Source: Clostridia bacterium UC5.1-1D10
GTDB lineage: Bacteria > Bacillota > Clostridia > Lachnospirales > Anaerotignaceae
Length of the DNA: 64,000 nt
Assembly (NCBI GenBank): GCA_001304995.1
Contig: BBZU01000011.1
Span: 1 to 64,000 of the forward strand
Reading direction: 5' to 3'
A program made the position numbers and the translations under genes. Of the stretch, positions 34,295 to 44,123 are shown one piece after another. Under the pieces are notes generated by a model, which was given only the letters and a program-made list of their open reading frames with translations, had not been told where the DNA came from and did no database searches. Every line of letters starts with the position of its first letter. The stretch's first letter is position 1.

Positions 34295-36250
34295 ATGGAG
34301 AGAATGAAGGAACTGGTTGCCCTCCTCAATGAGGCAGCGGAAGCCTATTATCAGAAAGATACAGAAATCATGTCCAACCAGCAGTATGACGCACTCTATG
34401 ACGAATTGGTGCAGTTGGAAGCGGAAACAGGCATGGTGCTGGCAAACAGCCCAACACAGAACGTGGGCTATACGGTTTTGAGCAATCTGCAGAAAATCCG
34501 TCACGAAAGCCCTATTTTGTCACTGGATAAAACAAAAGACCCCTTGAAGCTTCAAAGCTTCTTGGGGGATAAGAAAGGCATTTTGTCCTGGAAACTGGAT
34601 GGCTTGACCATTGTGCTGAAATACAGCGGCGGGGAACTGGTGCAGGCAATCACCAGAGGCAATGGGGAAATCGGCGAAGATGTGACCCATAATGCCCGTG
34701 TGTTTGCAAATCTGCCTTTGAAGATTGCTTTTGATGGAGAATTGGTGCTTCGTGGCGAAGGGGTTATTTCTTATTCAGAGTTTCAGCGAATCAATGAGGA
34801 ACTGGGCGAAGGCGAAGCTTATAAAAATCCCAGAAATCTTTGCAGCGGCACCGTAAGACAGCTGAACAGCGAAATTGCCGCAAAGAGAAATGTGCAGTTT
34901 TTTGCCTTTACGCTGGTAAGTGCGGAAGGAAAAGAGCTGTCCGACAGTAAAACAGAAAATATGCAGTGGCTGGCTTCTTTGGGCTTTACAGTGGTGGAAT
35001 CAAAAGTAGTCACAGGTGATACGATTTTGGATGCGGTGGAATATTTCCGGGAACATATCGAAGGCAATGACATTGCATCTGATGGTCTGGTGCTGACATT
35101 CGACAGTATTTCTTACAGCCAGAGTCTGGGACGGACAGCCAAATTCCCCAAAGACTCCATTGCTTTCAAATGGGCAGACGAAATGGCGGAAACCACCCTG
35201 CGGGAAATTGAATGGAATACTTCCCGTACAGGACTTATGAATCCCATTGCGGTTTTTGATCCTGTGGAACTGGAAGGTTCTACGGTGAGCCGTGCCAGCG
35301 TACACAACGTTAGCATTCTGGAAGAACTGGCTCTGGGCATTGGGGATACCATCAAGGTTTATAAGGCAAATATGATTATCCCCCAGATTGCGGAAAATCT
35401 GACTCGCTCTGCTTCAGCGGAAATCCCTGCGCATTGCTTCGTATGCGGCGGTGAAACGGAAGTGCGCAGCCTGCGAGATGGGAAAGCATTGTACTGTACC
35501 AATCCTAGCTGTCAGGCACAGCGTGTCCAGACATTGAGCCACTTTGTTTCCAGAGATGCCATGAATATGGAAGGGCTTTCCGAAGAAACATTGAAAAAAT
35601 TCCTGGAAAAAGGTTTTATCAATCAGTATCCCGATCTGTTCCGTTTGGAAGAACATAAAGACGCCATTTTGGAAATGGATGGTTTCGGTGAAAAGTCTTA
35701 TACCAATCTCATTGCTTCTGTGGAAAAAGCAAAGGATGTGTATCTGGCAAACTTCATTTATGCCCTTGGTATCAATCATGTAGGTTTGCGTAACGCGAAA
35801 CTGCTCTGCAAGGCATTTGACAATGATCTGGAAAAAATCAAAGCAGCAGAAACAGAAGAACTGGCTGCTATTGAAGGTTTTGGGGAAATCATTGCCCATA
35901 GTATCCATCAGTATTTCCATGATGAACAGCATCTGGCACTGTTGGCAGATGCTTTGCCTTATCTGCGTTTCCGTGTGGAAGAAGTGCAGGATACTTCCCA
36001 GTCACCGCTCAACGGTTTGACATTTGTGGTAACTGGAGATCTGGAGCAGTTTGCAAACCGGAAGGAATTGGCTGCCTATATTGAAGCCAATGGCGGTAAG
36101 GTGACAGGCAGTGTAACAAAGAAAACCAATTTCCTGATCAATAACGATGTTCATTCCACATCTTCTAAAAATAAGAAGGCTCAGGAGCTGGGGATTCCTA
36201 TTTTGGATGAAAATGCCTTTGTGGAACGATTTGGAAAAAAAGAAGAATAA
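34295..36250 (+). CDS. ligA: NAD+-dependent DNA ligase
   Basis: 651 residues, essential for joining Okazaki fragments. The nucleotidyl lysine is in W-K-L-D-G-L-T (K-x-D-G). The Zn finger has C-x2-C (C-F-V-C) and a second pair in C-T-N-P-S-C, then helix-hairpin-helix repeats and a C-terminal BRCT domain (about the last 80 residues). ATG 34295 is 11 bases after GGGAG; nearer in-frame starts (TTG 34277, ATG 34286) are too close to it. Follows pcrA by 21 bases in the usual order. Confidence 0.94.
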   Translation: MERMKELVALLNEAAEAYYQKDTEIMSNQQYDALYDELVQLEAETGMVLANSPTQNVGYTVLSNLQKIRHESPILSLDKTKDPLKLQSFLGDKKGILSWKLDGLTIVLKYSGGELVQAITRGNGEIGEDVTHNARVFANLPLKIAFDGELVLRGEGVISYSEFQRINEELGEGEAYKNPRNLCSGTVRQLNSEIAAKRNVQFFAFTLVSAEGKELSDSKTENMQWLASLGFTVVESKVVTGDTILDAVEYFREHIEGNDIASDGLVLTFDSISYSQSLGRTAKFPKDSIAFKWADEMAETTLREIEWNTSRTGLMNPIAVFDPVELEGSTVSRASVHNVSILEELALGIGDTIKVYKANMIIPQIAENLTRSASAEIPAHCFVCGGETEVRSLRDGKALYCTNPSCQAQRVQTLSHFVSRDAMNMEGLSEETLKKFLEKGFINQYPDLFRLEEHKDAILEMDGFGEKSYTNLIASVEKAKDVYLANFIYALGINHVGLRNAKLLCKAFDNDLEKIKAAETEELAAIEGFGEIIAHSIHQYFHDEQHLALLADALPYLRFRVEEVQDTSQSPLNGLTFVVTGDLEQFANRKELAAYIEANGGKVTGSVTKKTNFLINNDVHSTSSKNKKAQELGIPILDENAFVERFGKKEE

Positions 36251-36256
36251 ATATGC

Positions 36257-36297
36257 AAATCGATTCATTTTTTCTAATAAAAATGGATCGATTTTTT
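36257..36297 (+). terminator. Terminator after ligA
   Basis: AATCGATTCAT pairs with ATGGATCGATT (one mismatch) and ends in six Ts. Confidence 0.8.
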
Positions 36298-36475
36298 ATA
36301 AATTAAAACAAATTTTTGGCAGAAAAACTATTTCATCCATGATGCACGAAGAATGATATCATTTCATGAATCTCTTTTCCAAAAAATACAAAAAAATAGC
36401 ATATTTTCACATTTTTTTCTGTATTTTTCTTGATTTTTGTTATAATAAAAATATAGAAAGGCGGGAGAGGTTACT

Positions 36476-37363
36476 ATGAACTTAAACCAGCTGTATTATT
36501 TCAAGACTTTGGCAGAATTAGAACATTATACAAAAGCTGCCGAAAAGCTGAATATTTCACAGCCTACCCTAAGTCATTCCATCGCTGCGATGGAAAAAGA
36601 GTTGGGTGCCTTCCTTTTCGAAAAACAGGGGCGAAATGTGGTACTGACAAAATACGGCAGAATTTACATGTTTTATGTGGAAAATGCCCTGACCCAGCTG
36701 GAACTTGGGAAAAACCAGATCGAGCGGTTGGTGGCAGAAGGCGGCGGTCATGTAGGTTTGGCTTATATGACATCCGTTGGAACCAATTTTGTGCCGGAAA
36801 TTATTGCGGGCTTTCTGGATGATCCCCAGAATAAAAACATTTCTTTCTCCTGTTATGAAGGCAATACCAAAACATTACTTTACAACCTGAAGCGGGAAAA
36901 ATATGATTTGATTTTCTGCTCCATGGTGGAAAATGAGAGTGATGTGGAATTTATTCCTGTGTATGAACAGGGGCTGGTGGTCATTGTGCCGGAAAATCAT
37001 CCTCTGGCGGAAAAAGAGAAAGTGACCATTCAGGATATTTGTCCATATCCCCTCATCTGCTATACAAAAGAAAGTGGGATGCGTCGTATCATTGATGATT
37101 TGTTTGTCAAAGCACAGATCATGCCCAACATCCTCTGCCAGTTTGAAGACGTCAACTCTATGGCAGGGCTGGTGGCAGCAAACCAGGGCATCGCAATCAT
37201 TACAGATAATCCATCCATACAAAATTATAAAGTCACAAAACTGGAATTTGATACGCCTTATTCCAAACGAATGGTATATATGGCTTATGTACTCAATCGG
37301 TATCTGCCTCCGGCAGTGGAAAAATTCAAAGAGTACATCATTCAGCGTACCAAAGAAAAGTAA
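36476..37363 (+). CDS. LysR-family transcriptional regulator
   Basis: 295 residues, standard LysR length. The winged helix-turn-helix covers residues about 2-60 (L-N-L-S-Q-P-T-L-S-H-S-I-type recognition, E-L-G-A-x-L-F and L-T-x-Y-G), followed by the two-lobed effector-binding domain. No target gene is adjacent in divergent orientation, which is unusual for LysR. A TATAAT at 36441-36446 with a poor -35 lies upstream. Confidence 0.92.
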   Translation: MNLNQLYYFKTLAELEHYTKAAEKLNISQPTLSHSIAAMEKELGAFLFEKQGRNVVLTKYGRIYMFYVENALTQLELGKNQIERLVAEGGGHVGLAYMTSVGTNFVPEIIAGFLDDPQNKNISFSCYEGNTKTLLYNLKREKYDLIFCSMVENESDVEFIPVYEQGLVVIVPENHPLAEKEKVTIQDICPYPLICYTKESGMRRIIDDLFVKAQIMPNILCQFEDVNSMAGLVAANQGIAIITDNPSIQNYKVTKLEFDTPYSKRMVYMAYVLNRYLPPAVEKFKEYIIQRTKEK

Positions 37364-37371
37364 ATATGAAG

Positions 37372-37403
37372 AAACGGCTGAGGATATTCCTCAGCCGTTT
37401 TTT
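37372..37403. terminator. Bidirectional terminator
   Basis: AAACGGCTGAGGA pairs with TCCTCAGCCGTTT around two bases and ends in a T run; it separates the LysR gene from the minus-strand methyltransferase. Confidence 0.9.
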
Positions 37404-37404
37404 G

Positions 37405-38129
37405 TTATTTATGGCAAGCTGTCAAGAAAATGAAATTCATATACTTTCCTGCACCGTGTTCCATAGAAGGTCGGTCGCCGATGGCATATGGATTGTCTGT
37501 TGCCAGCCAGTCAGCCCAGGCTTCATCAACGCAGGAGAGTTCTGCGATGGACAGCAGACGGGTATATTCTTCCTGCTCAAACAGTTTTTTCCACCATTGG
37601 ATGGGTTGAAAAGTTGTCAAATCTTCTTCTGTCCAGCTCAGCAAAAGTTCTTGCGGTACAGGGGTGGGCAGAGGAGCCTTCCAGCCAGGGAAAATCAGTG
37701 CGGCAAATCCATCTGGTTTCAGCAAGGGAAGAATTTTTTCAGAGAAAAACCTGCTTCTGCACCAAAATAATGATAGGCATCAACACTGATAACGGCATCG
37801 AAAAATCCTTCTGCAAAAGGCAGTGCGTTGGCATCAGCATAGATAGGGAAAATCTGCTCTTCTATGCCAAGACTGCGGAAAAATTCATAATTTTCCGTAG
37901 GGGAAATCCACAGATCGGCAGCGAAAACAGTTACATCATATTCCTTTGCCAAATAAAGAGAAGACAGACCTTTGCCGCAGCCAAGGTCTAAAATCCGCAT
38001 TCCTTTTTTCCGCGGCAGATTTGCTTCGTCCAAAAGACGAATAACGCTGGGGCCCATGAAGTATGTGCCGTTGCAATAAGGTGTGTAATCAAAGTTTTTT
38101 GTTTGTTCATAGTAAAACATCCTTTTCAT
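37405..38129 (-). CDS. SAM-dependent methyltransferase, frameshifted
   Basis: About 241 residues after correction. Class I fold: SAM-binding I-L-D-L-G-C-G-K-G near residue 46, then an aspartate-rich strand end and A-D-A-N-A-L-P-F, followed by V-D-A-Y-H-Y-F. The first frame ends near 37719 in L-K-K-F-F-P-C; adding one base to the five-A run 37745-37749 (T run on the coding strand) joins it to a frame continuing L-L-K-P-D-G-F-A-A-L-I-F-P-G, the expected next strand. Substrate unknown; the start is uncertain because no good ribosome binding site is visible. Confidence 0.72.
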
Positions 38130-38323
38130 TATTTTTAGAAATGGAAAGGGGAATCTTCATAATTTGCTGAAAAAGTTTACGAAAGGTATTTTTTCTGAAG
38201 TTTCTGATGTGAATTTCCACGTATGAACAACAGGCAGGAAAATATCACTGCCAGAAACTACCTTTTCATGAATTACAAAGATTCTTACATAACAATGGTC
38301 AAATAGACATCTCTTTTTTTATG

Positions 38324-38346
38324 AAAAAAGAACAGAGTTCTTTTTT
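38324..38346 (-). terminator. Terminator of the P1 peptidase gene
   Basis: A ten-base perfect stem AAAAAAGAAC/GTTCTTTTTT around AGA. On the minus strand it lies eight bases beyond the stop codon and ends in a T run. Confidence 0.75.
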
Positions 38347-38353
38347 GCTGAAT

Positions 38354-39286
38354 TTATAAATTTATATTTGCCATTTTCACAGCCCGCAGCACAGCCTGTT
38401 CTGTGACTTTTGCAGCCAGAATCCCCACAACATCAACAGGAGCAGTGGGCAGTTCCAGTTCTTCGGTGGACATACAGAACAGTGTGTCGCCATCCAGTGT
38501 GGTGTGAATGGGACGAATGCACCGTGCCAGACCATCATGTGCCATACCAGCAACTTTTGCAGCCTGGGCTTTTGTCAGTTTCACATTGGTGGCAATGATG
38601 CCGATGGTGGTATTTTTGCCGCCGAAGGAAAGAGAAGATGCGGCTTTGATGACGCCTTCTTCTGTATTGGCAAAGGTGCCGTCAGGATTTTTGGTGCCGG
38701 CAATGATTTTGCCGTTTTCCCAGACATCTCCGAAAGCATTGACTGCAATGAGAGCAGCTACGGTGATACCGTTTTCTGTGGTTTCAGCCCAGGAACCGAT
38801 GCCGCTGTTGCAGCAGTGTTCTACGCCGTTCAGTTTCCCGACCGTTGCGCCACAGCCTGCGCCATAATCGCCTTCCATAAGGATTTCGTCGGAAGCGGCT
38901 TCGCAGGCAGCTCTGCCCATGGCTTTATCAGGGCGTACGAAAGCATCTCCATAACCCAAATCAAAAAGAACAGCAGAGGGAACGATGGGAACTTTTGTGA
39001 CACCTACATCAAAGCCGATGCCTTTTTCTTCCAGATAGTCCATAACGCCGCTGGCGGCTTCCAGACCAAAAGCGGAGCCACCGGACAGGACAACAGCCTG
39101 TACTCTTTCCATGGCATTGATGGGGTTGAGCAGGTCTGTTTCCCTTGTGCCAGGAGCGGCACCGCGGACATCCACGCCGCAGACAGCGCCTTTTTCTGCA
39201 ATGACAACGGTAACACCTGTTTTTGCCTCTGTATTTTGTGCCTGACCGACTTTCAAGCCTTTGATATCTAAAATATTATGCTTCAT
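38354..39286 (-). CDS. P1-family peptidase (DmpA-type, S58)
   Basis: 310 residues. Family blocks: K-V-G-x-A near the start, G-V-D-V-R-G-A-A-P-G-T-R-E-T-D-L-L, V-L-S-G-G-S-A-F-G-L, G-A-G-C-G-A-T-V-G-K, and N-T-T-I-G-I-I-A-T-N, where the family is thought to cut itself to expose a Thr or Ser nucleophile. These are cytosolic aminopeptidases acting on small or unusual peptides. AGGAGG lies upstream of the ATG. Confidence 0.9.
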   Translation of the reverse strand: MKHNILDIKGLKVGQAQNTEAKTGVTVVIAEKGAVCGVDVRGAAPGTRETDLLNPINAMERVQAVVLSGGSAFGLEAASGVMDYLEEKGIGFDVGVTKVPIVPSAVLFDLGYGDAFVRPDKAMGRAACEAASDEILMEGDYGAGCGATVGKLNGVEHCCNSGIGSWAETTENGITVAALIAVNAFGDVWENGKIIAGTKNPDGTFANTEEGVIKAASSLSFGGKNTTIGIIATNVKLTKAQAAKVAGMAHDGLARCIRPIHTTLDGDTLFCMSTEELELPTAPVDVVGILAAKVTEQAVLRAVKMANINL

Positions 39287-39415
39287 AATTTCCTCCTGAA
39301 GGTGTGTTTTCTTTTATATTAACTGCATCCGAAGTCCTTGTAAATGTGGAAAAGCACCAAAGAATCTTGGCCGCCATAGAATGAAATTATCTTGGTATGT
39401 GCGGGAGGAGAAGCA

Positions 39416-40669
39416 ATGGGATATTATCGGGTGACGGGCGGCGGAACCATTGGTGGGGAATACACAGTCAGAGGCAGTAAAAACGCAGTGCTGCCCATTC
39501 TTGCGGCTTCCATTTTGTCCGGGGATGAAGTGGTGCTGGAAAATGTGCCCCACATTACGGATGTGTTTGTTTCTCTGGAGATTTTGGAGGAACTGGGCTG
39601 CAAGACCAAACTGGAAGGAAGAACACTGACCATTGACAGCCGGAATATTGAGAAAACGGAGATCAGTGAGGAAATGGTGGGGAAAATGCGTTCTTCCATA
39701 CTGTATCTGGGGGCATTGTTGGGACGAACGAAAAAAGCCTCTCTGGGACATCCCGGCGGATGTACTATCGGACGGCGTCCCATTGACCTGCATCTGCGTG
39801 CCTTTGAGAAAATGGGTGTACGAATTCGAGAGGAAAATGAGATTTTCAATTGTGAGGCGCCTTTGCTTTTGGGGTATCACATTTATCTGGAATATCCCAG
39901 CGTAGGTGCTACGGAAAATATCCTGCTCCTTTCCGTGAAAGCGGAGGGTACCACGGTCATCCACAATGCGGCAAGAGAACCGGAAATTGTAGCACTAGCT
40001 CGTTTTCTGCGGGCATGTGGTGCGGAAATTTATGGAGAAGGGACACCTACTATCATGGTGGAAGGCGTGCGAAAGCTTCATGGAGCGGTGTTTGAAGTGC
40101 CTTTTGACCGCATCGAAGCAGGGACATTTCTTTGTGCGGCTGCCATGACGGGTGGAAAGCTGTACCTGCATGGAGCAGAAAAGCAGTATATGGAACAGAC
40201 ACTGGAAGTTCTGGAGCAGGCAGGATGCGGACTGCGGTACGAGGAGGATGCGGTTTATTTGCAGGCACCCACACGACTTTTGTCGGATTTTACACTGGCA
40301 ACAGGGCCGTATCCCGCTTTCCCCACGGATATGCAGCCAATGGTCATGAGTCTATTGACATTGGCAAAAGGAACCTGTATGATGAGTGAAACAGTGTTTG
40401 AAGCACGGTTTCGCCATGTGGCAGAATTATGCCGCATGGGAGCGAATATACAGGTGCATGGTCGAAATGCGGCAGTTTTTGGCGTGGAAAAACTCCATGG
40501 CGCAAAAGTGAGGGCAACGGATCTGCGCAGCGGAGCGGCGCTTTTGTTGGCGGCTCTGGCGGCGGAAGGAGAAACCATCGTCGAAGGCAGCGCTTTTGTG
40601 GAACGGGGTTATGAGAAACTGGAAGACGCGCTGACATTTCTCGGCGGACGGGTGCAGCTGGTATCTTAA
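39416..40669 (+). CDS. murA: UDP-N-acetylglucosamine 1-carboxyvinyltransferase
   Basis: 417 residues. First committed step of peptidoglycan synthesis: enolpyruvyl transfer from PEP to UDP-GlcNAc. The PEP-reactive cysteine is C116 in G-H-P-G-G-C-T-I-G-R-R-P, and the substrate lysine is in G-S-K-N-A-V-L (residues 20-26). ATG 39416 follows GGAGGAG. It heads the division cluster, starting with divIB 11 bases downstream, as in several clostridia. Confidence 0.95.
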   Translation: MGYYRVTGGGTIGGEYTVRGSKNAVLPILAASILSGDEVVLENVPHITDVFVSLEILEELGCKTKLEGRTLTIDSRNIEKTEISEEMVGKMRSSILYLGALLGRTKKASLGHPGGCTIGRRPIDLHLRAFEKMGVRIREENEIFNCEAPLLLGYHIYLEYPSVGATENILLLSVKAEGTTVIHNAAREPEIVALARFLRACGAEIYGEGTPTIMVEGVRKLHGAVFEVPFDRIEAGTFLCAAAMTGGKLYLHGAEKQYMEQTLEVLEQAGCGLRYEEDAVYLQAPTRLLSDFTLATGPYPAFPTDMQPMVMSLLTLAKGTCMMSETVFEARFRHVAELCRMGANIQVHGRNAAVFGVEKLHGAKVRATDLRSGAALLLAALAAEGETIVEGSAFVERGYEKLEDALTFLGGRVQLVS

Positions 40670-40680
40670 AAGGTGATTAC

Positions 40681-41472
40681 ATGAGAAAAAAAAGAAAAAA
40701 ACAGATGGAAGACATTGATTTGATGGAGGAACTGGAGTATTACCAGCCACGAAAAAAACGGCTGGAAATTCCGCAGAAATATGTCATTGCGGCAGTATTG
40801 ATACTGCTGGCAGGGGCAGCATTTCTGTTTTCTCCTTTTTTTGCTGTCAAAAATATCCGGGTGGAAAATTCCGAACGGTTTGCCACATCAGATCTTTGTG
40901 AAAGAATCGGTCTGAATCAGGGGGATAATGCCATACTGTTTAACCGCTCCAAAGCGGAAGATATTCTGCGGCAAGATCCGTATATCAAAGATGCCAGACT
41001 GGTTTGGGAATTCCCTGATACCATGGTTATTTCTTTGACGGAACGGAAGGTAAGAGCCTATGTGCCTTATATGGGTTCTTATCTGTACATAGATGAAGAA
41101 GGACGGGTATTGGATGTCCAGAATGTTTATACGGAAGGACTGCCTTTGGTAAAAGGATTGGTATTCTCCGGTTTCCAACGCGGGGAAGTTTTGCAGGTGG
41201 AAAACCAAGAATCTTTGCAGGTGATGCTTCAGATTTCCCAGATGATACAGAAATATAACCTGACAGAATTCGCTGTGGAAGTGGATGTATCCAACACATC
41301 TGATATTTATGCAACGGTAAACCAGGTTCAGGTACATTTGGGCACCATGGATAATATGGATCAGAAGATACGAACCATGGCGGCAGTTGTGGTGACCATT
41401 CCCGAGGAGGACAGGGGGACTTTGGATCTGAGTGATCTTTCCAAGCCCATTGTATTCCAGTATTTGTTGTAA
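40681..41472 (+). CDS. divIB: Cell division protein FtsQ/DivIB
   Basis: 263 residues. A basic cytosolic N-terminus, one membrane helix (residues about 37-57, V-I-A-A-V-L-I-L-L-A-G), then an outer POTRA domain starting F-A-V-K-N-I-R-V-E-N. It links divisome parts outside the membrane. Position between murA and the DUF881 gene is the usual one. AAAGGTG precedes the ATG. Confidence 0.9.
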   Translation: MRKKRKKQMEDIDLMEELEYYQPRKKRLEIPQKYVIAAVLILLAGAAFLFSPFFAVKNIRVENSERFATSDLCERIGLNQGDNAILFNRSKAEDILRQDPYIKDARLVWEFPDTMVISLTERKVRAYVPYMGSYLYIDEEGRVLDVQNVYTEGLPLVKGLVFSGFQRGEVLQVENQESLQVMLQISQMIQKYNLTEFAVEVDVSNTSDIYATVNQVQVHLGTMDNMDQKIRTMAAVVVTIPEEDRGTLDLSDLSKPIVFQYLL

Positions 41473-41487
41473 GAAGGTGACGGACAG

Positions 41488-42210
41488 ATGAAACCAAAGG
41501 GAATCATACCCGGTATTACAGCCCTGTGTGCCATTTTGGGTATGCTCATCGGTGTGCAGTATAATACAGTGCAGTCACAGGCTGCCTCGGCAGCAGGAAC
41601 GGATAATATGCGCCTGACAGAACTTTCTGCGGAATTGCGCAAGGAACAGGAAGAAAAAGAAGCTCTGGAAAAACAGCTGGACAAGCAGGCAGAACTGCTG
41701 GCAACTTACGAAGCGGGAGAATCAGACGGTGCGGCACTGGAATCTTTACAGAAAGAAAATGAGAAACTCCGGGCTTTTGCAGGATTGTCAGAACAGACAG
41801 GTGCTGGCATCATCGTAACTATGGATGACAGTGACAAAGATATGGGCGGCGACAAGAATGCTTATCTTGTCCACGCGGAGGATATTTTGAAAGTCGTCAA
41901 TGAACTTTTTGTGGCAGGAGCAGAAGCTGTTTCCGTCAATGGGCAGCGTATTGTGGCACAGAGCGGCATCACCTGCGCCGGCAGTGTGATTACAGTCAAT
42001 GGTGTGCGTGTAGCGGCACCTTTTGAGATCAAAGCCATTGGAGATGCAAGTGTACTGCAGGCAGCTTTGCGTTTCCCTGGCGGCGTTGTGGATACGCTCT
42101 CTCCTTGGGGTATTGTCATTGACATTCGCGAGGAAGCTTCTGTGACTGTTCCGGCATATACCCAGTCTGCTTTGTGGAAAACAACAGAGGAAGGAGAAGA
42201 TGCGTCATGA
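41488..42210 (+). CDS. DUF881-family division-cluster protein (YlxW-like)
   Basis: 240 residues: a short N-terminal membrane helix (about 9-25), a coiled coil (about 43-98, rich in E-K-L-R-Q), and the DUF881 domain with G-A-G-I-I-V-T-M-D-D and the G-A-E-A-V-S-V-N-G-Q-R-I core. Its homologues lie between divIB and ftsZ in Firmicutes; the exact role is unsettled. Its stop overlaps the sbp start as ATGA. Confidence 0.9.
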   Translation: MKPKGIIPGITALCAILGMLIGVQYNTVQSQAASAAGTDNMRLTELSAELRKEQEEKEALEKQLDKQAELLATYEAGESDGAALESLQKENEKLRAFAGLSEQTGAGIIVTMDDSDKDMGGDKNAYLVHAEDILKVVNELFVAGAEAVSVNGQRIVAQSGITCAGSVITVNGVRVAAPFEIKAIGDASVLQAALRFPGGVVDTLSPWGIVIDIREEASVTVPAYTQSALWKTTEEGEDAS

Positions 42211-42573
42211 AAATCATCGTTCCTGTCATTGGATTATGCGTAGGGATTCTGTTGGGAATCAAAAGCGGTATTGTGCTGCCTTATGCTATGATGGCTTATG
42301 GCGGTGTCGGTATTCTGGCGTGTCTGGATACGGTACTGGGCGGTGTGCGCGCAGATATGGAGCATCAGTTTCAGATGCGGATATTCGTCAGCGGTTTTTT
42401 TATCAATGGAATCGTTGCCATTGGTCTGGTTTGGCTGGGAAAACAGCTGAATATGGATTTGTCTATTGCGGCCATTGTTGTCTTTGGTTCTCGGATTTTT
42501 TTATAATTTTAGTAAAATTAGAAGATTTTTGTTGAATAAAAGACAAAAAGAGGCTATGATAGGAGAAGAGTAA
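42207..42573 (+). CDS. sbp: Small basic protein Sbp (DUF1290), frameshifted near the end
   Basis: Three membrane helices. The family signature L-P-Y-A-M-M-A-Y-G-G-V-G-I-L-A-C-L-D-T-V-L-G-G-V-R is clear. The undisturbed frame stops at 42506; removing one T from the seven-T run 42496-42502 gives R-I-F-Y-N-F-S-K-I-R-R and a stop at 42571-42573, about 121 residues, matching the usual Sbp length. Encoded with DUF881 by an ATGA overlap. In Bacillus ftsA would follow; here it does not. Confidence 0.8.
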
Positions 42574-42700
42574 GAAAGGTCAGAAAAGAAAGTTAAAAAT
42601 ATCGAAAAAAATTATGAATTATTCTGTTTTTGTATGGTAATTCGTCTTTTTTCATGTATAATTAAAGGTATGATTATGGAATTGGTAGGAGGGGATTTTT

Positions 42701-43841
42701 TTGCTCGAATTTGATATCCCAATGAGCAATATGGCACAAATAAAAGTAATCGGTGTAGGCGGCGGTGGCAACAACGCTGTTGACCGTATGATTGAAGATG
42801 GACTGGACGGCGTGGAATTCATTTCCATTAACACAGATGGACAGGCTTTGGCGAAATCCAAATCCAGCACAAAAATTCAGATTGGTGAAAAACTGACTAA
42901 AGGCCTTGGTGCCGGCGGTAACCCTGAAATCGGTGAAAAATCCGTAGATGAAACACAGGATGAAATCGCGCAGGCTCTGCGTGGTTCCGATATGGTATTC
43001 ATCACAGCAGGTATGGGCGGCGGCACAGGTACCGGCGCAGCACCCAGAATCGCGGCTATCTCCAAAGAACTGGGTATCCTGACAGTAGGTGTTGTTACAA
43101 AACCCTTCAACTTTGAAGGCAAAAAGAGAATGAGCAATGCGGAAAAAGGTATCGCGGAACTGAAAAAAGAACGTGGATACACTGGTTATCATTCCTAACC
43201 AGAGACTTCTGAGCATCATCGACAAAAAGACAACACTGACAGAAGCATTCCGCAAAGCTGACGAAATCCTCAGACAGGGCGTACAGGGTATTGCAGACCT
43301 GATCTCCAAACCCGGCGTTATCAACCTGGACTTCGCAGACGTTCGCACCGTTATGGCAGACAAAGGCGTTGCCCACATGGGTATTGGCCGTGCTGCTGGT
43401 GAAAACAAAGCGGAAATTGCAGCAAAAATGGCAATCCAGAGCCCTCTGCTGGAAACAACTATCGAAGGTGCAAAGAGCGTCCTGATCAACTTCAGCGGCG
43501 ACATGAACCTGGGTCTGATGGAAACAGAAGAAGCTGCGGATCTGATCAGAGAATCTATCGATCCCGAAGCAGAAATCATCTTCGGTACAACCATCAACGA
43601 AGAACTGCAGGATGAAGTTATCGTTACTGTTATCGCAACAGGTCTGGAAGATGACATTCCCGCTCCCGAACCCAGAAGAGTGGCACAGCCTGTGGAAAAA
43701 GCACCTGAAGCAACAGAAGAAGTTGTGGAAGAAAGCGCTGAAGAAACAGCAGAACAGCGCCCCGCAAGAAGATTTGCGGATCTGGATGATTTCGAATCTG
43801 AAATCAAAATTCCTGATTTCTTGACAAGAAAGAAATTCTAA
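42701..43841 (+). CDS. ftsZ: Cell division protein FtsZ, frameshifted
   Basis: The tubulin-like GTPase that forms the Z ring; about 379 residues after correction. The TTG start at 42701 is supported by AGGAGGGG six bases upstream and the usual M-L-E-F beginning. GTP-binding G-G-G-T-G-T-G is at 106-112. At the six-A run 43163-43168 the frame is lost; with one A fewer the reading is [14 protein letters not shown], the normal sequence, through to the C-terminal peptide I-P-D-F-L. No ftsA lies upstream. A terminator follows. Confidence 0.92.
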
Positions 43842-43863
43842 TCTTCTATACATAAGGAAAAAC

Positions 43864-43901
43864 AAAAACGGATGAATCCCGAAAGGATTGATCCGTTTTT
43901 T
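43864..43901 (+). terminator. Terminator after ftsZ
   Basis: AAAACGGATGAATCC pairs with GGATTGATCCGTTTT (one mismatch) around CGAAA, then Ts. Confidence 0.88.
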
Positions 43902-44123
43902 GTTGCGCAAAGTGGATGTTTGACAAAAAGCGAAACATAAAATTAGAGAGAATGACTGGTTTTACAACATTGTTCTGGTATAACTGCAATAGTTTTTGTC
44001 CCTTATTTTGTATGACATACTGAAAAATCATAGCCTGTTATATTTTGTAATAATTTTCATGTAAAATAGATGTACAAAGTTTTTGGGGAAAGTTTATGAA
44101 GAGAGAAACAGGAGGGGAGCAAT

